Assembly (NCBI RefSeq): GCF_030052815.1
Contig: NC_079495.1
Location: forward strand, 55,034,773-55,098,772
Direction of reading: 5' to 3'
Length of the DNA: 64,000 bases
DNA from: Hevea brasiliensis
Taxonomy: Eukaryota; Streptophyta; Magnoliopsida; Malpighiales; Euphorbiaceae
The translations under genes were made by a program, and so were the position numbers. The notes beneath the pieces are model-generated. The model saw only the letters and a list, made by a program, of their open reading frames with translations, did no database searches and was not told where the DNA came from. Within the stretch, counting starts at the first letter, position 1. Every line of letters starts with the position of its first letter. Positions 22,789 to 32,489 of the stretch are shown piece after piece.

Positions 22789-24889
22789 TGAAGGAACGGA
22801 AGCGTGAAAAACACAAGATTATACCATTGAATTCAAAAATTTTCACCTAGGGTCACATGCACCATGCAAGATTTATTTTTATCTATTTGATTTCAATGAT
22901 AAACAACATATTAAAACTCTTTTAATATGTTTTTGGATCTGTATTTGCCATTTAAGATTTTAAAATTAATCAGATTAATTTTAGAACCCTAGATTAAATC
23001 AAGAACGATTACACTAACCTCTTGATGTGCTGCAGCGTGTCTGCGCCTTTGAGATTCATCTTCAGGACACCAGATGTTGTCCCTCTAGCTTGTCCACACC
23101 AAGAACACCTATGGCAGCCCTTGAACAGCTTCTAAAGCCTTTTCTATTAATTAGAAATTCAAGTTCTGCCTTTTAAGAGATTAGAGATGTAAACAAGACA
23201 CTAGAAACAATTTCTAGTGTTCTTAATTCAAGAGATTGATGGCTAATCTCTTTGAATTGATGAGAAATGAAGAGAAATAGCTGGAGAGGCTCAAAGTGGC
23301 GTGACAATTGAGAGGAGAGGCTGCTGGTTATGTTTTCTTTTCATAACCACACTTAAATAGCTAGGTTAACACATTAAACCCTAGCCACATGTCATCTTTT
23401 GATTAGCTCTAGGTTTAAGTGACCCAATCACATTGTGCCAAGTGTCAAACCTATATTTAATCTTGATTTTAATCATCTTACATGATTAAAAAAACATTTG
23501 GCAAGCTTATGTGTTATGCCATGTGTCACCATCTCATGGTGCCACGTGTCACCCTGTGAAATGACCAAAATGCCCCTGTGTCTTAATTTTGAGTTCTTAA
23601 CCCAAAATAATTATTTTCTTCTTCTAATTAATTTATATCAAATATAAATTAATTAATTAATCTCTATTAATTAATTTCTCATCAATTAAATTCATATTTA
23701 AACACTTTAAATATAAATTTAATTTATACTACACATCCAATAATCTAGATTTGGTTTCAAGTCATGCTAGGGACTTTGCAATTTAATTGCAAACCAAATC
23801 TATTTAATTAATCAATTAAACTCTTTAATTAATTAATTAAATCATATTTAAATAGGTGATAACTTGTGTATGTGTGTGACTTACTAGGCTCATCACTAAT
23901 TGGCAATGAGACATGATATCAACTCTTAATATCATCAGAACTCTTTCTTACCATAAATGATTTCTCTAAATCATTTTATGAACCTCATAGACCATGGTTA
24001 ACACCTAGCATAGCATGCCATGGCCACCCAATTAGTAATAAGGTTTACCTTAAATGAACCTATAATCATATGTTACCATGCACTAGACTCTCTGTTACAA
24101 AATCCCAACTCAAGTGAGTCATGGTTTATGTCAAACTCCATTTGCTATGAATATTATGTTCTCTTTTAATTCCAGTTCTTGATTAAAAGATTTTCTCATC
24201 GAAACTCTTTTACGAATAAATCTATCTGTCCTGGCCAGGAACTTGAAACATCAAAAACAATTAAATGAACATAGGATTTTAACTCTATTTACTTAGAGGA
24301 ACAGATTCCATCTTGATCAACACCTACCTCCATATATAACTAGCAGGAGCCAACACATGCCCATATACCCATACATAGTACAAGTATGAAAGCGAGATCA
24401 AACTCAAACTACCTATATACAAGATAATTGTGCTATCTCAAGTCTAAAGATTATATGCATCGATATGATTTATGACAAAACATTGACAAGAGTAAACTCC
24501 ATGTGCTTGTCATAAGTGTCACCGGTTGACCTACTTATCATTTATAAGTGCCTATCAAGTTTGTTATATGGCATGAGACTAACCATTCCATCTTATTTAT
24601 ATCTCATATATATATCTTGTGATGAAACATGAATACTATCTTTGTGGATAAGTCTTGTACTTATTATTAAGTATCCTCGATTGTGAACCTATTTATGATA
24701 CTTTGTGCTAGAAATATTGTCACTCATATTCTTAACAACTGAAGAATAATATTTCTAACAAAATATCAATGGACCTTTTCTATTACACATAAATATATTA
24801 TGTAAACGGAAAAGTGGAAATGCCTTTTATTATTAAAAATATGTACAAGATACATACTAAATGATATGCTCTAGGGCATACTACTAACA
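22789..24889 (-). repeat. D 3' LTR (2,101 bp)
   Basis: On the minus strand it runs TGTTAGTAG to CCTTCA. It differs from 30241-32341 at scattered positions. Several differences have CAG/CTG in one copy and CG/CGA/TCG in the other (GCATCGATA at 24457-24465 against GCACTGATA at 31909-31917; TACGAAT at 24211-24217 against TACTGAAT at 31664-31671). A weak TATA-like CTATTTAAG (minus) sits at 23352-23360. Confidence 0.94.
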
Positions 24890-24899
24890 ATCTCCCACT
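24890..24899 (-). other. D polypurine tract
   Basis: AGTGGGAGAT on the minus strand abuts the 3' LTR start. E has the same ten bases at 61398-61407. Confidence 0.88.
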
Positions 24900-24903
24900 A
24901 GCA

Positions 24904-25500
24904 CTAGAGCCATTCATTACAATATCTTAGACCTATCTTCTCAAGATGTCGGTCTAAGCGAGTCTGTGACATAGGCTTAGTGAATGGATCACTGGATTTT
25001 CACCGATGCTATTTTCTGCATGGCTACATCGCTCGCCCAACTATTTCTCCGATAATGTGGTAGCGCCTTTCTATGTGTTTGGATTTACGGTGAGACCTTG
25101 GTTCCTTAGCTGTATGATCGCTCCATTGTTGTCACGATGTAATGGAACTGGCGACTCAATGGAAGGAACTCTGTAAGTTCATCATGAACTTCTTTATCCA
25201 AATGACTTCTTTTGCGACATCGATGCGAGAATATACTCGACCTCGATGAGTGGAATCTGCGGTCATGCTCTGTTTGGAACTCTTCCAACCGATCGCACCT
25301 CCATTACAAATGAACACATATCCAGAGGTAGACTTTCTATCATCGATATCTGATTGGAAATCAGAATCAGTATAACCATCCAATTGCAAGTCTCCACCTC
25401 CATAAATCAAGAATAAATCCTTAGTTCTTCTTAAGTACTTAAGAATATTCTTGTGACTATCCGATGTTTCAAACTGGATTGGATTGATACACCTAGTCAA
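24904..25500 (-). pseudogene. D pol: RNase H
   Basis: The minus strand encodes the C-terminal RNase H of copia pol. Landmarks are LQLDGYTDSDFQSD and DDRKSTSGYVF near 25330-25420, SKQSMTADST near 25260, and a terminal NEWL with stop TAG (CTA at 24904-24906 on the plus strand). The normally conserved E-A-E-Y segment reads RGRVYSRID because nearly every CTG there appears as TCG compared with E (61726-61757 against 25211-25242). The stretch 24950-25160 has lost phase. Either the gene is heavily mutated or the consensus sequence is wrong here. Confidence 0.85.
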
Positions 25501-26588
25501 ACTAACGAGATATGCGATATCCGCCTAGTATACAACATTGCATACATTAAACTTCCAATAGCGAAGCATATGGAATCTGGCCATCTTATCTCTTTCTTGT
25601 GTGTCTTTGGAGACATCTCTTTAGAAAGGTGGATACCATGTCTCACTGGTAACAATCCTCTCTTGGAATCAAGCATGTTAAACCTTTTTAACACCTTTTC
25701 CAAGTATAGACTTTGGGATAAACCAATTATTCTTTTCGCTCTATCTCTATAGATGCGAATCCCAAGAATATAGGTTGCCTCCCCTAAGTCTTTCATAGAG
25801 AATGTATTTGACAACCATACCTTTATAGTCGTCAACATACCTGTATCATTACCCATCAACGAGATGTCATCCACATATAAGACAAGGAAAGTGAGATCAC
25901 TGTCACTAACCTTCTTATTTACACATGGTTCATCCTCATTTTTGATAAAACCAAAGGATTTAATGGCTTCATCAAAACGGATGTTCCAACTCCTCGAAGC
26001 TTGTTTCAACCCATAAATGGATCGCTTTAGCTTGCATACTTTGGAACCATCTTGGGATTCAAATCCCCTAGGTTGTTCCATGAAAATGTTTTCTTCAATG
26101 TATCCATTGAGAAAAGCATTTTGACATCCATCGCCAAATCTCATAATCATAGTATGCACTATTGCTAATAAAATCCTAATTGATTTAAGCATGGCAACAA
26201 AGTAGAAAGTCTTCTAATAGTTTATTACTTTCCTTTGGCGAAACCCTTTCGCTACTAGACTTGCTTTATAGGTCTCTAACTTTACATCGTATCCAATTTT
26301 CTTCTTGAAAACCCATTTGTTCCCTATAGGTACAATACCTTCAGGTGGGTCAACAAGATCCCAAACTTGATTCTTATACATGGAATCAATCTCGGATTTC
26401 ATAGCATCAATCCATTTTGAAGATTCTCTATCTGATATAGCTTCTTCATAGGTAAGTGGATCATCTCCATGATCTACTTCTTCATGAGTAGACAACTCTT
26501 GTTCTTCTTCATGAAGAAAACCATATCTCACCGTGGGTGAGATACCACTGGTTGTTCTACGAGGAGAACAGTGTAGATGTTTCATCAA
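25497..26588 (-). pseudogene. D pol: reverse transcriptase
   Basis: The copia RT (RVT_2 type) is read on the minus strand. The N-terminal part is 26214-26588 (WIDAMKSEID, PIGNKWVFKKK, VAKGFRQRK); the main part is 25497-26192 (AFLNGYIEENIFMEQPRGF, KLKRSIYGLKQASRSW). The catalytic YVDD is intact (25866-25877). A frameshift and stop near 26195-26215 separate the two parts, where E has an uninterrupted QGIDYEE-like stretch. The region ends at 25497 with a stop before RNase H. Confidence 0.9.
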
Positions 26589-26602
26589 TGGGTATAGGTT
26601 GA

Positions 26603-28453
26603 CTAGATGGATCTATATCCATCGATGCATTGGTTGGTCGAATTCTCCAATTCTAACTCTATTTGCCTTCCTTTGCCTCCTTCTTGAACAAACTGTTGTT
26701 CAAGAAATGTGGCATCTCTACTTATCACAACCTTTTGTGAAGTAGGCAAATAAAAATAATATCCAAAACTAGCTTTTGGATATCCAACAAATCGACCTAT
26801 TTCTGATCTGGTCTCCAATTTATCAGTGTTCAGCTTTTTGATATAAGCTGGACAACCCCAAATCTTAACATGCTTAAGACTTGGTTTTCTTCCATGCCAT
26901 ATCTCATAAGGTGTGGAAGAAACTGATTTTGATGGAATCCTATTCAGAATATATAAAGCTGATTCTAATGCAAATCCCCAAAAGGAGATTGGCATATCAG
27001 TATAGCTCATCATACTACGTACCATATCCAATAGGGTACGATTTCTCCTTTCAGATACACCATTCAGCTGTGGCGTTCCTGGAGAAGTCAGCTGAGAAAC
27101 AATGCCATGCTCTCTCAAGTATTCATCAAATTCAGTACTCAAATATTCACCTCCACGATCTGATCGAAGAGCTTTAATACTTTTTCCTGTTTGATTTTCT
27201 ACTTCAGATTTAAATTTTTTGAACTTTTCAAAGGATTCATGTTTGTATTTCATCAAATACAAATACCCAAACCTTGATTTATCATCAGTAAAAGTAATAA
27301 AATAATGAAAACCCCCTCTAGCCATTTCTTTAAACGGACCACATACATCACTATGTATTAGTTCCAAAATATTTTCAGCTCTTAGCCCTTGTCCAACAAA
27401 GGGTGATCTAGTCATTTTGCCTTGAAGGCAAGATTCACAAGTTGGAGTAGGCTTAGAGCCCAATGAGGATAGAATCCCCATTTTCTCCAATTTTGTAATC
27501 CTATCTTCTGCAACATGACATAACCTTAAGTGCCAAATATGTTTTGAACTTGAGTTGGTTTTCATCATGGCATTGCATTCATTTAGATTGCTATACTCTG
27601 GCCAGTGGAAACACTTTCTTACTGGCAATGGAAACACTTTCCTATTGGCAATGGAAACACTTTCCTGTTGGCAGTGGAAACACTTTCCTTTGCCTTCATC
27701 AGCTTTAGTCTTCCTTTTCTGTTTAGCTATTTTCTTAGAAGGACCAGGAATCTGAGGTTTCTTTTTCTTATTGTCCTTCTTCTTATTGGACTTTCCAGCA
27801 GAAGAAGATGCAACCAAAGCTACCTCTTTTCCTTTATTGCCTGGCATATTCTTTTGGGCAATAACCAGCATGTTGAGTAAACCAGCTAAGGTGCATTCCT
27901 GTTTAGTCATATGGAAATTTGTCACAAAATTCCCAAAAGACTCAGGAAGGGACTGAAGGATCAAATCCGTTTGTAGTTGGAAATCCATGTTGAAGTCAAG
28001 ATGTTCCAACTGCTCAATCAGCCGAATCATCTTGTGGACAGGATCCCCAACATTCTGTCCCTCAGACATCCTCATACGGAATAACTGTTTAGATATCTCA
28101 TACCTAGCATTCCTGCTGTGCTCACCATACAACTCTTGTAGGTGAAGGAGGATCTCACTCGCACTCTGCATGTTCTCATGTTGCTTCTGTAACTCATTAC
28201 TCATAGAAGCAAGCATGTAAAACTTAGCTCTCATATCATGCTCCTTCCACTTGTCCAAAGTTTCATGTTCCTCTTGTGTGGCCTCTGGAGGTAAGGGACC
28301 AGGAACATTTGAATCTAGAACATATCCTATATGTTCAAGGTTCAGGACAAGTTACAAATTTCTTAGCCAATCAGACAGATTAGGTCCTGTCAACCTGTTG
28401 TGATCAAGTATGCTTGCAAGGATATTGGATGGTAGTGGTTGTTTTGTGCTCAT
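26603..28453 (-). pseudogene. D gag - integrase polyprotein lacking protease
   Basis: Gag starts at ATG 28453 (MSTKQPLPSN). A premature TAA at 28352-28354 follows residue 33, and from ATG 28258 the frame is open for 551 codons to 26603. In order: gag core (KWKEHDMRAKFYMLASM, LQELYGEHSR, QLQTDLILQSLPESFGNF), a Lys-rich linker and a first half zinc knuckle CFHC. The 23-bp repeat (27601-27690) comes next and runs directly into the pre-integrase H-x4-H/C-x2-C finger (HLRLCH near 27530, CESC near 27428). The integrase core keeps D (HSDVCGP), D (LRSDRGGEY) and E (GVSERRNRT). No DSG/DTG protease motif occurs between knuckle and finger, where copia elements normally carry about 200 residues. Antisense plus-strand frames here are shadows. 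Confidence 0.92.
27601..27690 (-). repeat. 23-bp tandem repeat x4 inside the D zinc knuckle
   Basis: TGGAAACACTTT recurs at 27606, 27629, 27652 and 27675, an exact 23-bp spacing with few changes between copies. Because 23 is not a multiple of three, successive copies are read in the three frames (CFHC, then ESVSIAN, then RKVFPLPV, then CFHW). Three extra copies add 69 bp, so the frame is restored and the polyprotein stays open. Confidence 0.95.
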
Positions 28454-28655
28454 TATTATCAGAAAATTAATTGCAGAAAATAACCAGATTAATTAGTAAA
28501 TGTATCATGTAATTAACCAAAATGATTATGGTCTTTTAATCAAATTGGTCCTCCCACTAACTTAGCGAATCCTACACTTCCAAAGTAGAAAACGGAAATC
28601 CTAGTTGGATGGATTTCTAGTGGGTGATTGAATTCTTATAATTCTATTGATCATC

Positions 28656-28870
28656 CTCAGGTACATCCATTATTGGAATTACAATAAACTATAAGTGAGC
28701 AACTCCTTGCCCATCACATCTCATGTGAGGTTCAATCCTTTACCTAGCCCCTAATGCTCAAAATCTCAGGTACATCCATTATTGACTTATCTTGCATTAG
28801 TTAAGTTGATCCCATTGAGTCAGTAATTATGCAAATAATTTTAATGTCCTCAGGTACATCCAATATTGGC
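28656..28870. repeat. Three dispersed copies of a ~20-bp CTCAGGTACATCC motif
   Basis: CTCAGGTACATCCATTATTG starts at 28656 and 28765, and a variant with CAATATTG starts at 28849. The sequence between them is unrelated, so they are short dispersed repeats with spacings of about 109 and 84 bases. Confidence 0.85.
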
Positions 28871-29627
28871 CACTAAACCATTTACATATTTACAACATCT
28901 CATGCTTAACAATTATTCTTAAGAAAATCTCTTAAATAAATTGCATCTTATGCAACTATTTAAAATTTCTTAAAATAATTGCCCCAATGGAGGGCTTATG
29001 TTATAATTACTTTAATTATACCATTTCCAACTTAATCATTTGTTTGGAAGATTTTATAGCCATCCTAATTACTATTGAGGTCTCACTTTGCACATTATCC
29101 ATTTAGCATGCATATATCATATAATTGCATACATTCCCATACATCTCATGCATTAATGGATAAGCAGTAAATATGGTATAATCATGGACTTTCTAAGGGA
29201 TTCAATTCTGAGCCACCAAGAATTGAATCAGGGCATTCCTAGGTGCATTTCATTCATTCATTTTACAAGAGTTGCTGAAGGAGTACATAATCAACACTTG
29301 ATATTGAATTCCTCCCACTGGTCCCACCAATGCTCTTGACCTCCTTGAACTTCTTGCAATCCAATATTACATAGTAATCCTTGGCATACCAAGGCGAATT
29401 TACAAGAACTTAAATAAATGAAATTACAACCCAAAAAATATTACAAACTTAATAATACATGCCCAAAATAAATTAAAATAAATTAATTAATTTACAATCC
29501 CAAAGAAACATAAAAGAAATAAATCCAATCACATTGGTCTTTTATAGTCCATGATCATCCATCATGCATATCACTATTTAACAATTAAATAAAACATACA
29601 TACTTAAATTAAATTGAATATCTCATA

Positions 29628-29975
29628 TTCAACTTAAAAATCCAGATTTGAATATGATTCAAATAAATTTAAAAATTCAGATTTGAATCTCATTCAAACA
29701 AATTTAAAAATTCAGATTTGAATCACATTCAAACAACTTCAAAAATTCAGATTTGAATCACATTCAAACATTTTTTAAAAAATCAGATTTGAATCACATT
29801 CAAATATTTTTTAGAAAATCAGATCTGAATTTTATTGAATCAATTTTAAAAAATCAGATTTAAATATGATTCAAACAACTTTAAAAATTCAGATTTGAAT
29901 CACATTCAAACAACTTTTAAAATTCAGATTTGAATCACATTCAAACATTTTTTAAAATTCTGATTTGATTCATAA
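29628..29975. repeat. ~35-bp tandem array, about 10 copies, in the D leader
   Basis: CAGATTTGAAT-like starts lie at 29643, 29678, 29713, 29748, 29784, 29820, 29855, 29890, 29925 and 29960, a period of 35-36. Each unit has the dyad TTTGAAT/ATTCAAA separated by about four bases (short hairpins), followed by an A/T-rich linker. Confidence 0.95.
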
Positions 29976-30226
29976 TTTAATTGTGTGATTAAAACAACTA
30001 ATTAAACACTTTAATTAGTCAAAGAATAGGCCTTAGATCATACAACAATTGCAGAATTAAAAGCCAAACCTTGAATCACCCATGGAACCATTGTTGCCGC
30101 CACCAATGGTGGCTTCACCATGTGTGACGCCACATCTCATGATCCAACCAGCAATGAATCTCTTGATCTCATGATCAAACACACAATTAAATTATATAAT
30201 CAACAATCTAAATGGCAAATATAGTG

Positions 30227-30238
30227 GCTCTGATACCA
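30227..30238 (-). other. D primer-binding site
   Basis: The minus strand reads TGGTATCAGAGC two bases inside the 5' LTR, complementary to initiator Met-tRNA. Confidence 0.93.
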
Positions 30239-30240
30239 AT

Positions 30241-32341
30241 TGAAGGAAGGCAGGCGTGAAAAACACAAGATTATACCATTGAATTCAAAAATTTTCACCT
30301 AGGGTCACATGCACCATGCAAGATTTATTTTTATCTATTTGATTTCAATGATAAACAACATATTAAAACTCTTTTAATATGTTTTTGGATCTATATTTTC
30401 CATTTAAGATTTTAAAATTAATCAGATTAATTTTAGAACCCTAGATTAAATCAAGAACGATTACACTAACCTCTTGATGTGCTTTGCGGTGTCTGCGCCT
30501 TTGAGATCGTCTTGAGGACACGGATGTTGTCCCTCTAGCTTGTCCACACCAAGAACACCTATGGCAGCCCTTGAACAGCTTCTAAAGCCTTTTCTATTAA
30601 TTAGAAATTCAAGTTCTGCCTTTTAAGAGATTAGAGATGTAAACAGGACACTAGAAACAATTTCTAGTGTTCTTAATTCAAGAGATTGATGGCTAATCTC
30701 TTTGAATTGATGAGAAATGAAGAGAAATAGCTGGAGAGGCTCAAAGTGGCGTGACAATTGAGAGGAGAGGCTGCTGGTTATGTTTTCTTTTCATAACCAC
30801 ACTTAAATAGCTAGGTTAACACATTAAACCCTAGCCACATGTCATCTTTTGATTAGCTCTAGGTTTAAGTGACCCAATCACATTGTGCCAAGTGTCAAAC
30901 CTATATTTAATCTTGATTTTAATCATCTTACATGATTAAAAAAAACATTTGGCAAGCTTATGTGTTATGCCATGTGTCACCATCTCATGGTGCCACGTGT
31001 CACAATGAAATGACCAAAATGCCCCCTGTGTCTTAATTTTGAGTTCTTAACCCAAAATAATTATTTTCTTCTTCTAATTAATTTATATCAAATATAAATT
31101 AATTAATTAATCTCTATTAATTAATTTCTCATCAATTAAATTCATATTTAAACACTTTAAATATAAATTTAATTTATACTACACATCCAATAATCTAGAT
31201 TTGGTTTCAAGTCATGCTAGGGACTTTGCAATTTAATTGCAAACCAAATCTATTTAATTAATCAATTAAACTCTTTAATTAATTAATTAAATCATATTTA
31301 AATAGGTGATAACTGGTGTATGTGTGTGACTTACTAGGCTCATCACTAATTGGCAATGAGACATGATATCAACTCTTAATATCATCGAACTCTTTCTTAC
31401 CATAAATGATTTCTCTAAATCATTTTATGAACCTCATAGACCATGGTTAACACCTAGCATAGCATGCCATGGCCACCCAATTAGTAATAAGGTTTACCTT
31501 AAATGAACCTATAATCATATGTTACCATGCACTAGAATCTCTCTCATACAAAATCCCAACTCAAGCTGAGTCATGGTTTATGTCAAACTCCATTTGCTAT
31601 GAATATTATGTTCTCTTTTAATTCCAGTTCTTGATTAAAAGATTTTTCTCATCGAAACTCTTTTACTGAATAAATCTATCTGTCTGGCCAGGAACTTGAA
31701 ACATCAAAACAATTAAATGAACATAGGATTTTAACTCTATTTACTTAGAGAACAGATTCCATCTTGATCAACACCTACCTCCATATATAACTAGCAGGAG
31801 CCAACACATGCCCATATACCCATACATAGTACAAGTATGAAAGCGAGATCAAACTCAAACTACCTATATACAAGATAACTGTGCTATCTCAGGTCTAAAG
31901 ATTATATGCACTGATATGATTTATGACAAAACATTGACAAGAGTAAACTCCATGTGCTTGTCATAAGTGTCACTGGTTCGGCCTACTTATCATTTATAAG
32001 TGCCTATCAAGTTTGTTATATGGCATGAGACTCACCATTCCATCTTATTTATATCTCATATAAATAACTTGGGAACAAACATGAATACAATCTTTCTGGA
32101 TAAGTCATGTCCTTATTATGAAGTATCCTCGATTGTGAACCTATTTATGATACTTTGTGCTAGAAATATTGTCACTCATATTCTTAACAACTTAAGAATA
32201 ATATTTCTAACAAAATATCAATGGACCTTTTCTATTACACATAAATATATTATGTAAACGGAAAAGTGGAAATGCCTTTTATTATTAAAAATATGTACAA
32301 GATACATACTAAATGACATGCTCTAGGGCATACTACTAACA
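30241..32341 (-). repeat. D 5' LTR (2,101 bp)
   Basis: On the minus strand it runs TGTTAGTAG to CCTTCA. It is the partner of 22789-24889. The TATA-like CTATTTAAG (minus strand of 30802-30810) corresponds to CTATATAAG in E. At 30480-30530 it differs from both the other D LTR and E at several adjacent positions. Confidence 0.94.
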
Positions 32342-32427
32342 TATGTCCACCATGATTTTTGACAGCCCTAAAGAAGGAACATGATTGAGTGTCTTGATGG
32401 ACTTAGAGTGAACTAGAGAGTATGTTT

Positions 32428-32489
<62 letters not shown>

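Larger units (their letters stand above)
28454..30226 (-). other. D 5' leader (untranslated internal region)
   Basis: This 1.8-kb stretch lies between primer site and gag start. I see no conserved coding domain. It holds three copies of CTCAGGTACATCC(A)...ATTG (28656, 28765, 28849) and a ~35-bp tandem array (29628-29975). Long leaders with repeats are common in copia elements and may carry packaging signals; that role is inferred. Confidence 0.75.
22789..32341 (-). mobile_element. Element D: Ty1/copia retrotransposon, minus strand (youngest insertion)
   Basis: Two 2,101-bp LTRs (22789-24889 and 30241-32341) flank 5,351 bp. The TSD TATGT is at 22784-22788 and 32342-32346. On the minus strand the order is primer site, ~1.8-kb leader with tandem arrays, gag, integrase, RT, RNase H and polypurine tract, with integrase before RT as in Ty1/copia. 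The gag and integrase wording (LHSDVCGP-like HSDVCGPF, GVSERRNRTLLDMVRSMM) and 2-kb LTRs suggest the Angela/Tork side of copia; that placement is from memory and tentative. It lacks a recognisable protease and has stops, so it looks non-autonomous. Copia E is a close relative. Confidence 0.94.

Noticed and set aside
27555..27880. Plus-strand frames with repeated METLSxWQWKHF-like peptide
   Set aside because: These are antisense readings of the 23-bp repeat in D gag. The minus strand carries the conserved gag and integrase.
29628..29975. Regular ~35-bp repeats reminiscent of a CRISPR array
   Set aside because: There are no unique spacers, the units are contiguous and the setting is a plant retrotransposon leader.
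32000..32257. 85-codon plus-strand frame repeated almost unchanged at 61056-61313
   Set aside because: It lies antisense within the D and E LTRs. Its repetition simply reflects LTR homology.
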